NCBI GenBank assembly: GCA_032622095.1
Contig: CP136061.1
Coordinates: forward strand, 49,419,797-49,483,796
Direction of reading: 5' to 3'
Source of the DNA: Siphonodentalium dalli
Taxonomy: Eukaryota; Mollusca; Scaphopoda; Gadilida; Siphonodentaliidae
DNA: 64,000 nt
In this document: one piece after another, positions 45,543-56,999 of the stretch
Numbering within the stretch: position 1 is the stretch's first letter
Layout of the letters: the number at the start of each line of letters is the position of its first letter
Program-made: the position numbers and the translations under genes
Notes under the pieces: generated by a model
Seen by the model: the letters and a program-made list of their open reading frames with translations, nothing else
Told to the model about the DNA's origin: nothing
The model's database searches: none

Positions 45543-46119
45543 AGCAAATATACACGACAGACATGTCAACTACAATATTTATAAATCAGGAGTGAATTCA
45601 GAGGGATTCAGGACTCAGGGTGCTACATGTCCCCCCCCCCCCCCACACCCGTCGAGGACATATGCAATGTTCAGTCCGGTAGTTCCCTGTATAATATAGC
45701 CCCCATGTTGGGGATCATAGCATCTGCGTTGGGGAAATCCCGAGGCCACCGCTGGTATAAAGATCAAGAGAAGACTAACAGTGATTTGAACAGAACGCCC
45801 ACCATTTGGGTTATCTCGCGAATAATTATTGTAAGTGGCCTGACGACTTCGTCCGGGTCAACGGCTATCTGCACGTGCAGAGCTTGACTCAGGCCCGTTC
45901 CAAACGACGGATTTTTGTCGACTCGAATCTAATTGTATTAAATCCGTCGGTGGTGCGACTGCGGTCAATTTTGTTTCAGACGGACGCATCTTCGTCGCGT
46001 CGAATCTAATACATCGGTCGATTTATTTAAAGGTGGATTCCCGGTTACCGTCACAAAATGGTCACGCGTAGATATAGAGGCCTATATCTACCGGTATGTT
46101 ATACTACAGAGACGTGGCG

Positions 46120-46560
46120 ACAGGGGGGTTGGGGGTGTCTCACCCCCCAACTTTGGTCAAAATTTTCAACAGTTGGAAATTTCATACCTGCCAAATCATT
46201 AGTTGGAAATTTCACACCAACAATAGGTTGAAAATGTTCTTGTAGTTTGATTTTCAAACAATTTATTAGGGGAATTAATTGTTTTTGGACCAATATTTGC
46301 ATATTTTCCTATTTTTTGTCAAAATTTTGGACTCAAATGGTCATCAGTTGGAAATTTTCCAACCTCAGGTGGGTGACAGGTTGAAAATTTCCTACACTTT
46401 GAAAGCTTGTGTCCAGGTCCCTCCCCCGTGGCCAGTCAAAAACTGCTAGTTAATTTAAAAAAAACAATATTGTCATCCATTTGGAAAACATTGTCATTGG
46501 AATTGTCATCAGTTGGAAATTTTCCAACCTAAGTCGGGGTGTCAGGTTGGAAATTTCCAA
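46120..46560. repeat. Region rich in CAGTTGGAAATTTCC motifs
   Basis: AGTTGGAAATTT and related GGTTGAAAATTT boxes recur about seven times, interspersed with T-rich DNA. Part of the Harbinger-like element interior. Confidence 0.6.
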
Positions 46561-46930
46561 CTCTAGGAAGGCTTGAGGCTAGTCTAGATGCTAGGATTTT
46601 GCGATTTTCTTGTTCAGATTTCAAAAAATTTCCGCACCGGGCCGAACCATGGTCGGCCCGGTGTGTCGTTGTCCCTCCCCGTGCATGGCCAACAGGAAAG
46701 CTTCAGTTGAGGCCAGTCCAGATGTTAGGATTTGCAATTTTCTTGTATAGTTTTCTAAATGTTCTCACACCGGGCCGAACAACCATTGTCAGTCCGGTGT
46801 GTCCTGCTCTCTTGCCCGTAGCCGTGTGCATTTATCTGTAGTTAGACCACTATAGATATTAGGATTTATGCAATTTTTCAGGTTAAAATATTTGAATGTT
46901 CTCATACCGGGAATATAGAACCATGGTTTG
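46560..46930. repeat. Three tandem units of about 135 bp with a CACCGGGCCGAAC box
   Basis: Units share GAGGC(T/C)AGTC-AGATG-TAGGAT, a CACCGGGCCGAAC box followed by GTC(G/A)G(C/T)CCGGTGTGTC, and GCCGTG-GC. The third unit is most diverged. Confidence 0.7.
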
Positions 46931-47097
46931 TGAACATATAGCATATTAGGCTTGAGCACTGAGGTGCAAGGGGCGGTGTAATTATGCAAAACTTGTGTAT
47001 TTGTCTGATTCTGATCAAGGGGGGGGGGGGGTGCAATTGGAATTCCCCAAGGTGGACACCCACAACGGAGACCCTCTAGCCGCTCCCTGGAACTTAT

Positions 47098-47171
47098 ACA
47101 TATATATATATATATATATATAGCTATACTAAAATACAGTATAAATTATGTATATATATATATATATATAT
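47098..47171. repeat. (TA)n microsatellite
   Basis: Two TATATATA tracts separated by about 30 bp. Confidence 0.9.
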
Positions 47172-47324
47172 GCGCGATTGCAGCGCGAGCACATGTATAT
47201 GAGGATGTATATAGTACATATAGTTATATAATATACTATAATAGTCGCTACAAATAAATGTTATATCGTGCAACCAATTGCCATATATGTGTATGCCATG
47301 CATGTAAATACAGGTATACAAGAA

Positions 47325-47945
47325 TTATTATAAATCAGAGACTACCACCCCTACCCCTTATAATAAGGAATACCGGAATATATTAATTATTATAAATCAT
47401 AGGCTACCACCTATATCCTGTATAATAAGGAATACCGGTATCTATGAATTATTATAAATCATAGGCTACCATCCCTACCCCTCATAATAAGTAATACCGG
47501 TTTATATGAATTATTATAAATCTGAGGCTACCACCCCTACCCCTTATAATAAGTAATACCGGTATATATAAATTATTATAAATCACAGGCTACCACTCTG
47601 CTCCTTATAATCACGTAATATTGGACTATATGAATTATTATAAATAAGAGGTTACCACCCCTATACCCATCATATTAAGTAATGCAGGTATATATGAATT
47701 ATTATAAATCAGTGCATGGTACCACCCCTACCCCTTATAATAAGTAATACCGGTATATATTAATTATTGTACATCATGGACTACCACCCCTATTCCTTAC
47801 AATAAGGAATATCAGGCTATATGAATTATTATAAATCAGTTGCTACAACCCCTACCCCTATATCGGTATATATGAATTATTATAAATCAGTTGCTACAAC
47901 CCCTACCCCTTATATCGGTATATATGAATTATTATAAATCATTAA
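47325..47945. repeat. Minisatellite, about ten units of 62-63 bp (last ones 45 bp)
   Basis: Unit pattern: GAATTATTATAAATCA, GGCTACCACCCCTACCCC, TTATAATAAGTAATACCGGT, ATATAT. The last two full units share the same internal deletion, so they duplicated after it arose. Confidence 0.9.
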
Positions 47946-48577
47946 TACTATATCCATTATAAGATGTGAGTCAGTGACATGCCATGTTCGTTGAGAAATC
48001 AAACTACCAAAATAATCCCAATTTGCACAATGTTACCTAAGAAATGCTTATAGATATATCTGTCTTGATTAGTTTATAACAAAGAGAGCGTGCGACAAAT
48101 GACGTCATGTTGGTATTTCCGCAGATAAGGGGAACACCCTCATTATTATATCATTATCATATCATTATCATATCATTTGCATTCGTTCTTCGGCAACTTT
48201 CGGCTCTTCTCGTCACATGTATTAGATTCGAGTCGACAAAAATCCGTCGTTTGAAACCAAGACGGATTTCAGACGCATCACCGACGAAGATTCGTCTGAA
48301 TTGGACGGAGATTCGTCTGTGGTGCGTCTGACACGGATCTAATTGTTTCAAACGTCGCATTTTAGACGCCTTTAATACAATTGTGGGTCTGGTATTAGAT
48401 TCGAGTCGACAAAAATCCGTCGTTTGGAACGGGCCTCACTGTGGTCAAACATAGCTGCAATGATTGGGTTGTCAGCGGACACATATTACACGGTGTGTAT
48501 GATCCATGTAAAACGCCAAATACACGATATTTACAGAGATTACATGCATGTGTTTATCCACCCTAAATCCCAGACAG

Positions 48578-48732
48578 ATAATATAATTTGAACTTCAAAT
48601 GAGTACACTTAACTTTACTAGACAGGATCACCATAATAGTGTAAGAACGCCTACATACTATGTCTTTAATTATGTTCTGTTTTTAAAAACAGTAAAATTA
48701 AATGTACTCATTTGAAGTTGAAATTATATTAT
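48578..48732. repeat. Foldback MITE, about 155 bp
   Basis: Arms ATAATATAATTTGAACTTCA and its reverse complement, extended by AATGAGTACA. A+T-rich, no ORF. Confidence 0.75.
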
Positions 48733-48892
48733 ATATATGTCAAGGATTTAACACCGATAGTTATGTCTAAATACATAATATGACACAATCACTAACTGGT
48801 TATAAACAAATTCTAGATATTTCCACAACAGCTCGTTTCGGGAAAAATAGTTTTTGTTTGAAAAGACATTTGGGGTACAAATACGATATATG

Positions 48893-49012
48893 CATTTCCC
48901 AGAATGGATACATGGGATCATATTGCTTCCTGGAGTCCGGATATAACCTTCAAAACTTGCGCTTCGCGGGATATTGGATATGTACTCCAGGAAGGCAATA
49001 TACATGAGTCCT
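48893..49012. repeat. Inverted repeat with about 50-bp arms
   Basis: Arms share GGGATACA-GG--TCAT, ATATTG(C)CTTCCTGGAGT and GGATAT. A foldback of unknown type. Confidence 0.6.
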
Positions 49013-49576
49013 TGTATCCCTTCCGCGAAATGTATAACGTATAATCGATTTATTATCTATATTGCGCCATCATATTTAGTTGACCAATGGTGTGAAACTT
49101 GCATCTCAGGTTTATGGTCCGTGGTTCATCTGGGAACACTCCAGCGGAATGCTACATGTATACGAGCATCATGCGTGTGGAAATCATTAATCACAATGAA
49201 GCTCCTTAGAGGTATACAATGTATATGATTAAAGGAACACGTCGAATGGAGTATGTAATGTCATAGATGTAATGTTTGAACCAAAAATATCTTCCAAATA
49301 TCGTAGATTTCCATCCCTTCTATGTTTAACTCAAATAGAGAAATATCGCAAATAGTTTTGTCATTTTATTATCCATTTCACAATAGAACGTTGGCATACA
49401 GCACACTATAAAACGTGTAATTATTACATTGTTACGTTGATCATAGCTGTTTTGTATTTTTCCTAAAGAATCGATTAATCCCCAAAATATGCGAATATAT
49501 ATCGACATTCAATTTGGCGGATATAGTAGATTTTACCACACAGAAAATAGTCGGACGTAAGAAGTGACCATTTACT

Positions 49577-49655
49577 ACAAGAACAAGAGCAAGAACAAGA
49601 GCAAGAACAAGAACAAGGTCAACAACAAAACCAACAATAACAACAACAACAACAG
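49577..49655. repeat. Purine-rich simple repeat (AAGAGCAAGAAC)n / (AAC)n
   Basis: Reads as poly Thr-Arg, Gln-Glu or Asn-Lys in the three + frames; no splice evidence that any is used. Confidence 0.85.
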
Positions 49656-51495
49656 ACTGCGTTGTCAGGGAACTATAATGTCGTAAGTCCATTTTGGCAG
49701 GAAAATGAGATATTGATATCGTTTGAATCGCCGCGAAATTTTCTTTGGTTTGATGCCCACGAAGCGTTCATTCGCCCCACAGTCCCCACGATAAATGCTA
49801 TGCAATGTTGTGGTATGTCCATGTGTGCCATTATTTCTCCGTGCTATAATGTCGCATCTCCTTGAACAATTGCATCACCCAAAATTGTCACATGGAAAAA
49901 CTGTGACGAATGGCGGATTCTGAAATTTGGAAGAAATGGTATCCCAAGAAAATAACTTTGTTTCATTATATTCTCACACTTGTTAATTAGCGGTTTGCTA
50001 TGTTGTCTTCGCAATCATTGATGGAATTATAAAGCTCTAGTTCACATGTCAAACAACAAGAACACATGTGAGGACCTTGCATGTGAGGACTATGATGCTC
50101 TTTAATTTATTCATTTATATACTATTCTGATAGAACAGATTGCTCCATCAAAGTTCTTCGGGGAGCACATTACATAAAACGGGTCTACATATTATTGCAG
50201 AAATGAACGGAGAGATTAATGCGGTAACGGGATTCGGATAGCGAGCAAAATCAACGAACATCATGAACCCCGAGGGGATTCATACAAAGTGTTATGAATT
50301 TGTTGGCAGTCAAAACCCATAACCACATTGAATCCGTTGTTATTACTTATATGTATATACTTTAACAAAGTGTTGTCACCAGCGCTGTTTTTCTTTATTT
50401 ATAAATATAATCTCCAGGCAATTTTGTGCGAAACCCGGTATGATTCTTTTTTTTTATGTTAGCAAGGTAACCAAGACCGAAAGAGGGAATCTTTTAGCCC
50501 GATATAGGTTTTCGTAAACGCTTATTTCATGTTTCGAACATTTATAAGATTGGCAGCATTAATTATCGCAATGTTTCCGAACAAAATGGCATCGGTATAC
50601 ATCGGACAGCGTTAAATCAGTTCGCATTTAGTGTTCTTTCAGCGGAACAGATCCAATAGCTATCATTTTATTACTTCTTGTATGTTTTTGTTGTAACCCG
50701 AGGTCTGGAAACCTAAATGCAACATTAAAAGCCAACAGTATTATAACATTTTCCATGGGACTCGTGGTTATTACACTATATCGTTCAATACAGTTCCAGA
50801 TATAGCCACAAAATGTTCGTCACCGATTCAAGATGCGTCGCATATATGGGAATTATGAGGCATGGATCTGAAATCGTAGCACCAGTCCTGACGGTTCAAT
50901 AATTGGAGATAGGCTATGTGTCGCATATTCAAAGGGAGCGGGATTTCAATGCTTGATTGTTCCATCTCCAAACCGGACCAGATAGAACATTCAAGCATTA
51001 ACAATCTAGGTATAGTTTTGGAGATGGAACAAATTTGAATGGTGTTTTATGGTGTACAATGGTGTTGTATATACCATATATTTTGCTCCATCCGACGCGG
51101 GCAAACGGGCCGAATCGAATGGTACCCATGGTTCATTTTCGACCAAAAATGGAGTTAGAACACTGAATGGATTCTCACATTCAATTACAAAGGTATACAT
51201 TGTAACGGTCTATTATACATTTGGAGGGGTGTTCGAGTAATAAAAGCAGACGCCAGACAGAAAAACAGTAATACAAGGACAGAAGGATTCATATTCATTG
51301 TTGGGGAAAAGCTTAGATAATTAGTACATCATCTTAGCGTTTCCTGAGGGAACTACTCGTCAAAGAGTATTGACAGTCCAGCAAAACCGCAGTCTAAGTT
51401 TGTGTTTGTGGCCGATCAGTGGCCAGCAGATTGATAACCCTGTCGGTGAAATAAGCTTGCAGTCAAACTATCCTGTTACCTATATATACTGCTAA

Positions 51496-51862
51496 GTGTA
51501 CCTTCAGACGACCACGATTCAATCGTAAGTGGAAGGATTTCCGTCGTAGGAAGTAACAGGAAGATGGAGTGCGCATGCTCACGTCTAAATCGTAGAAAAA
51601 AATAAATAATATCAGACAGTGTTTGATTTTAGATGCGATATCGTGGCGTATCCTTGGTTACCTCCACTTGCGACGTAATCGCAGCCGTGTGTACGTAAAA
51701 ATGGTAGCTGGAAATGGTCCTAGGGTAGCCAATCACATGCTTTAGAACAACCTACGATAGAATAATGCACGTGACATCGCAATCGTCTGAACAAACTATC
51801 CACGATCTCGTCGGGCCCGATTCCTCCACTTACGATTGTATCGTGGTCGTCTGAAGGTACAC
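51496..51862. mobile_element. Harbinger-like MITE with TAA duplication
   Basis: TIRs of about 40 bp start GTGTACCTTCAGACGACCAC and include CAATCGTAAGTGGA. TAA flanks both ends (51493-51495, 51863-51865). A 3-bp TAA duplication is typical of PIF/Harbinger. 367 bp. Confidence 0.85.
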
Positions 51863-51865
51863 TAA

Positions 51866-52160
51866 GTCTTGGAATGGCTTGACCGTGTTTAAACCGAAGC
51901 TGTTAAACAGACGTTTAAACCGAGGAGTTTCCGTAAACCGGGTTTAAACTGGGCCACAATGTTCAGACGTCAGAATATACCTGGTAATTGTTTGCTTTAA
52001 TTGGTTGACTGATTAAATGTTTATTTGTACACTAGAATATTAAGCAACGCGAACAAGAATCTATTCAATATCTCAATTTCCCCCGATGATAGTTGTCCGA
52101 TGTTTGATAATGGATGGTTGTATGATGCAACAGAACTAACTGACTGAGTGGCGGTACCTT
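51866..52160. other. Unassigned intergenic DNA
   Basis: A short cluster of GTTTAAAC-type repeats at 51890-51950; no gene recognised. Confidence 0.4.
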
Positions 52161-52360
52161 TAACCCTTACTCGACGTGAGTCGCGCTGATGCAGCATTAA
52201 CAATCTTGTGCCAGTGCATTATCTTATATATGCGATAGGGAGTCTCGCATACCAAAGAGAATGCATTGGCTTACAACGTCAAGGTAAATATTGATAGGCC
52301 GATGTATTCTCTTATATATGGAGACTCGGATATAGAAGAGAATGCATTGACACAGGGTTT
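52161..52360. repeat. Double hairpin element, copy 3 of the TATATATGCGAG family
   Basis: Starts TTAACCCTTACTCGACG and GCGCTGATGCAGCATTAAC, followed by two hairpins (52210-52270, 52298-52351) related to the 69-bp element. Same layout as 59289-59506. The start recalls the piggyBac-like TTAACCC end at 18852. Confidence 0.7.
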
Positions 52361-53188
52361 AGCCGTTGTGGCGGTTAGGACACCACGGCAATAAAACGTA
52401 CGGTAGAAACACGGGAATGTTACGTTTCATGGCGGGTTCCTTATAGTCTGGCTGTCGGAGCTGAATTATAGGACCTACCCGGAAAAAATTCTTAACAAGC
52501 TAAATTTGTTATCGTTGGAAAGAGGAGACCTTCGTGTATAACATATCCAAAATCCGCTAAATTCCGCTTTGGGGAAAAGTTTCTACAGCGCCCTGAATAG
52601 GGGAGGGGTCTGACGTAATTTATGAAGGTATTTGTGACTACGGGACTCCGTATGTGCACTAAGTGATCTAGATAAAAGTTGTTTTCAGTACATATATTTA
52701 AATATAATGAACGATTATATAATAGCAAGGTCATCAGATAATATATTTACATAAATATGGGCTATGGAAAGCGTATTTCTTATATCATGATGAAAGTCCG
52801 TTTAATTAAACGCTCTCTAATTGCTTTCATTAAACTACATATATAGTCAGTCTCGAATTTTTCATTCTTACTTGAGCGTAGCGATATACTATGAAAAGAT
52901 GAAGTGATGGGCCTACATATAAATTAATGCTCTTTATTTTAAATGACTCGTGTTTAACGCTCTTTAATGATCCAATTAGACTATCAATTCAATGATTTAT
53001 GTAATATAACTATCAAATATAACGTAGCGATTGTTTCTTCAAGTGTGTGGTGGCCAATCATTTCTTGATATAGTTGTTTTGATAGGTGTTTTGTTTGAAA
53101 TTGTGTTTATTTTTCGTCTTCTGTTGAAATCAACGATGCCAACATACATGTACGCAGAAGGCTTATTGCATATTCAAACTGCAATGTT

Positions 53189-53569
53189 TTGGGGGTTTTA
53201 TTATCATACTCTCTTGTTTGGTGTGGTACGTGTTCGGCAATGGCAGAACCAACCCCATATGTTGGGGTCAGCAACTTTCAAGAGGACTTGCGAGTCTTGT
53301 CCTTTCATAGCATGTGTCAATTTAATGTGGACACTAAGGAAAATCCATTGGTACAAGTTATGGCAGAAGGATTGGAGACTTTGTTTGACTTCTCTGATAA
53401 GCGAGGATGTAACCACTTATCTGAATATTTAAAGGGGCAACAAATAACCACACCCATTGGTAAGGTCTTGGTCCATAGCAATTGTAGGTGTGATTTCACT
53501 GATAGGAAAAGAACCTTCAGTGTCAATCCTGAGTGTATGGATATACGGTTCCGCTCTCCAAGAAAATGA
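53189..53569 (+). pseudogene. Element 2, N-terminal region (first zinc half-module)
   Basis: A frame with GKVLVHSNCRCDFTDRKRT, the Hx2C half of the Cx2C..Hx2C module followed by the FTDxRR block of this family. An internal ATG (MAEPTPYVGVSNFQ, about residue 18) may be the real start. The Cx2C half is not evident upstream. Another frame over 53031-53432 is a by-product. Confidence 0.5.
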
Positions 53570-53955
53570 TGTCTAAACAAGAGCCATTTTATTTCAAAGA
53601 AGACTGTTCCATATGTGGAAAGGGTTCCATATCAGATCCCCGTCATCCCCGTATGAGGCAAATGCGAACAGTAGCAACTCTCCCTATTAAATACAAATTT
53701 TTAGAACATTGCCGAATAAGAGAAGATTTGTGAGCATTGAAAGTTCAGAAACTCATTCTAAGTTGCCTTGATTTCGTTGCTGCAGAAGCCGTATATCATG
53801 TATACCAAGTGTCGAAAATACTCGAAATGCAACGCTCATTGATTCGCTGTGTGTATGGCTGGAGTCTGTGGATGGTACAGAACTGTATACTGTATACAGA
53901 ACTGTCCGAGTTACATACTCAAATGATAGAGCTAGCAATTGGGTCAGAATCTTAA
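53533..53955 (+). pseudogene. Element 2, second zinc module
   Basis: Reads YFKEDCSICGKGS and SDPRHPRMRQMRTVATLP, then after a TGA (53731-53733) KLILSCLDFVAAEAVYHV. This is the Cx2C...D(L/F)xAxEAxYH layout seen in the second module of element 1 (C121/C124, H175/C178). The final Cys is not visible. One stop and probably one shift. Confidence 0.55.
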
Positions 53956-55519
53956 TTCAATAAAACGCCTTAAACAGAAATTGTAAGAACGGTATGGGGA
54001 GTATATCTTTTTCGCTGAAATCGAAGGGCATAGCAACGACATTTGCTTCAAAGATATGGTCACGTACTCGACAATTGACAAGCGGTATGCGGATAAGAAA
54101 GATGACATAGATGAGGAGGCATACAGAGTTGTTGTGACCGCCACGAAGATGATTAGGGCAAAAGCGGGAAATGACATATGATTAGCAAACCTACACCACA
54201 AGCGAGGAGATTGGGAAATTTTGACAACAAAAATAAATGGATTTCTCGCCATTTAGAAATGTTTCTGGAGATACTAGTTCCATCTGAAATAAAACAGAAT
54301 AACAATGGTCACAGCATCGTGCAATCTGTTATTACCTCTACTCTTTTTGGTACTTGGGTTGAAATGGATCGCGTTTCGGGTCAAGGTGGCTTGTTGATGA
54401 ACTCTCTAAATTGGGGTTTTCAATTACTTACGACGAAGTAAGCAGGTACGAGCAATCAGTGATCCAGGTGGAAAATCTTGAGAGTACACACATGGAGTAT
54501 TTTCAAGGTACATTTACTCAGTGGGCAGCAGATAGCGTCGACCTCAACGTCGCTACTATTGATGGTAAAGGTTCATTCCATGTTATGGGGGTACTCACAG
54601 TTTCCACTCAGAAGGACGACACACTGGTTACACCTATATCAATAGTCATCACTCTTCAAAAACGTGTTATGGTTGAAGAACTAATCGAATACAAGGGTGT
54701 GCCTATCATACACCATTTGAAACTTACAAAAAAAAGCTGGGATTATCCACTATAAAGTATCGACCCATGCTTGAGTTACACTCATTGAGCACTCATTGGC
54801 ATTGCGGTTGGCTTTCAAATCGAGCAATGAAACAGACCGAACTGGTCTGGATTCATGGAACACATCTTATCTTCAAACAGCTCAGAACATTCAGCCTAGT
54901 CAGAAGATCTTTTTCTACCGATAATAGACCTCAACCCATCAGGTGAGTCTTGTTTGTTTTCCACTTTGATGTGTATTCAGAATCACGCGACACAGTTGGG
55001 AAAACCCTGTCTCCATGCTTGGCGTTTGACCAGTCACTTTGGTTCAAACCGGTTGAGATAATTTAAGCCAAGTCACTTGTAATAGTTTATAGACTCGGCG
55101 GCTTCCATCTGATGATGGGTTTCATGGGTAGCATTGGTACCGTGATGAATGGGTCGGGTTTAGATGAGGCCCTTGAAAACGATTATGGATCAAACGCAGT
55201 TGCCACAATGCTTTCCGGGAAGGCATTCTCGCGAGCACTCAGATGTTATTTCCTTGTAGACGGAGCCCTTACTATTAAGCTGTTGGACGAATTGATCTCT
55301 GAGGATTCAAATGAAATATCCAAGTCGAGAGCCGATGACGCGGCATCAAACGCGACATCAGATACCGAATTATCTGCAAAATCAAATATCGAAGTACCTT
55401 CAACGTTAAATATCGAAGTACCTTCGACATCAAATAACGAAGAATTGGCAATCGAGGGAATTGCTGCAACTGGTACTGACAGTTTCGAAGGGGCGAATCT
55501 TAGTCAGATTGAGAAGTGA
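53956..55519 (+). pseudogene. Element 2, transposase DDE-like region
   Basis: Blocks in order over several frames: IYFAEIEGHS..DICFKD; ATKMIRAKAGND; FGTWVEMDRVSGQGGLLMN; WGFSITYDEVSRYEQSVI; GTFTQWAADSVDLNVATIDG (candidate first D); FLPIIDLNPSG; LAFDQSLWFKP (candidate second D, about 55020-55050); LGGFHLMMGFMGSIGTVMN and GSNAVATMLSGKAFSRAL (55112-55519). The last block corresponds to GGLHIEKALW..GDLLD in element 1. Several frameshifts and stops separate them, so no functional protein is encoded. Confidence 0.65.
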
Positions 55520-56500
55520 AAGCAATAATTGAGCTGTATGGAAAAGTGTTTGATGGGTCCATCCCAGTTTCGGCTGTTTCCGATTCAATAGAACTGCTCA
55601 AATTAAACGAACTTATGTTATATTACAAGACATACAAATTGGCGAGAAATCCAGAACATCCAAACGTTGGTTACAGTATATGGAGAGTCTAGAAATGTGG
55701 ACAGATTTTATTCGAGCTGAGAGAACAGGAGATTGGAATCTCCATTTAGTAGTTGTTGGGAAAATGTTGAATTTGTTTGCCGCCACTGAGTTGTCGCTTG
55801 TTTTTGCAAATGATGCTTGACTTACCCCATAAATATCCGTGGTTATACTAGTCTTTTATAGAGGGTGGTGTTCATACTATTCAAAGGAGCAGTAGGTTTG
55901 GGCATGACTGTCAAGTGACCTAGTTATTGAGCACATCATGATGCGTTCCATCAAAAGTCGGGATGGACTTACACGAGGAAGAAGCAATTGGGTTTATGAT
56001 GAAACGATTAGAATCGTCTGCTCAACTGCAACATCTTTCCTTAGAAATCAGCAATCGGGCTGCGTCAGCCCAACAGTTAGGCGAGGCAGGTTCGAAGATT
56101 TTCATTCAAATGTACTCGGGCAAGGGTGGAGAGTCCCTCGATCATCTAAGATACGCGAAGCTCATGACCATGTTTTCCTCCGGCAGGTCGGCTATCGAAC
56201 CTCAGAAATTGCCACACACAGAGAGGGCAGCCTTAGTCTTAGGGTTCACTTACAGGTTTTAATCTGGGCATATCTCGGGGAAATAGATCTAGAACCCAAA
56301 CATTGGGTATGGAAACTGCAGGGGTCAATGCTTATCACTATAATGACTGACCTAGAAGCAGCACCAGAAATTCTTCTTTAATTCATACAATGCAATTGAA
56401 AAATTTCGTCAAGAACTCCTTGTGACACAAACCAATGTTTATGTCGGAAAAATGGAATTAAGTGTGTCACTGTGGGGATTGTTTTGGGGAGATTTGCACG
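55520..56500 (+). pseudogene. Element 2, post-DDE region, deletion junction and Cys-rich tail
   Basis: Reads ELYGKVFDGSIPVSAVS, later MMRSIKSRDGLTRGR (55938 onward), then in the next frame ASAQQLGEAGSKIFIQMYSG and LDHLRYAKLM (55963-56262), homologous to the part after the XPG core. The other frame resumes with EPKHWVWKLQGSMLITIMTD and LEAAPEILL. After a stop the tail continues as SSRTPCDTNQCLCRKNGIKC, a Cys-rich end like that of element 1. The EEAD, DTD and GxD nuclease motifs are absent. Confidence 0.6.
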
Positions 56501-56985
56501 ATTTTTTTCAACGGTTGTTGATAAGAAACTGGATTTAATGTGGCCTTATCGCCAGAAAGCAATCTCAATACTCAATAGATATATCTTTCGTTTGGGTCGG
56601 GGATTCAAAGTCAATACATTCATAATGTGGAAAATTAGTGGAAAAATAAAGGAAAACACATATTTTCCGGATTTGGCCGCCATGTTTAGGTCTTTTACCC
56701 GGAAACAGCATCGTTTGTTTTGGAAATATATTGTATACACTACAAAAGAACTTTTGGTTATAACACGGGTTGATAGTTTTATATTGTGCGTCAAACAATA
56801 GACTTCTCGAAATTTTCAACTTTCAAGCGGCCATGTTGGACGCCATCTTGAATAAAACAAATTCCCCATGGCGGATTTTAGCGGATTTTGGATATGTTCA
56901 CCAGGGGGTTATGCTGCATCGAATGACACCAAATTCAGCTTGTTAAGATTTTTTTCCGGGTTCAACCCTTCAACAGCCAGACTAT
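56501..56985. repeat. Element 2, 3' region and right TIR
   Basis: Contains a CAAGATGGC-type box (GGCCATGTTGGACGCCATCTTG, read inverted), ATATCCAAAATCCGC-like sequence shared with 52442-52570, and the CAGCCAGACTAT end. An open frame over 56472-56801 is not ATG-initiated and shows no family similarity. Confidence 0.7.
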
Positions 56986-56999
56986 TCCTCGACTCGAAT

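Larger units (their letters stand above)
45892..48435. mobile_element. Non-autonomous Harbinger-like element carrying minisatellites, 2.5 kb
   Basis: Termini GGCCCGTTCCAAACGACGG and its reverse complement, extended by TTTTTGTCGACTCGAATCTA on both sides. TCA flanks each end (45889-45891, 48436-48438). A 3-bp duplication fits PIF/Harbinger. Both ends have a second internal copy of the GTCGACTCGAATCTAATAC box. No transposase ORF; the interior is tandem repeats. Two separate solo insertions are an alternative. Confidence 0.6.
48436..51495. other. Intergenic DNA with foldbacks, no assigned gene
   Basis: Contains two inverted repeats (48578-48732; about 48893-49012) and a simple repeat (49577-49655). 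Open frames at 49662-49865 and 51049-51240 look protein-like in composition but resemble no family I recognise. Confidence 0.4.
52442..56985 (+). mobile_element. Academ-like DNA transposon (element 2), nuclease core deleted
   Basis: Terminal inverted repeats of about 110-130 bp begin TATAGTCTGGCTG and end CAGCCAGACTAT. TCCT flanks both ends (52438-52441, 56986-56989), a 4-bp duplication as in element 1. The + strand interior encodes a decayed protein of the same general type (zinc module, DDE-like blocks, Cys-rich tail), but the XPG core is absent: sequence after MMRSIKSRDGLTRGR runs almost directly into the segment that follows the nuclease. It differs from element 1 throughout, so it is another subfamily. 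The same sequence recurs inverted from 60961. Confidence 0.75.

Noticed and set aside
47325-47945. Regularly spaced repeats resembling a CRISPR array
   Set aside because: The whole 62-bp unit is repeated, with no unique spacers, in animal DNA beside other minisatellites.
56472-56801. 109-residue frame, duplicated at 61145-61474 on the - strand
   Set aside because: Its conservation is explained by the young inverted copies; it starts at GTG and lies in the non-coding 3' part of the transposon.
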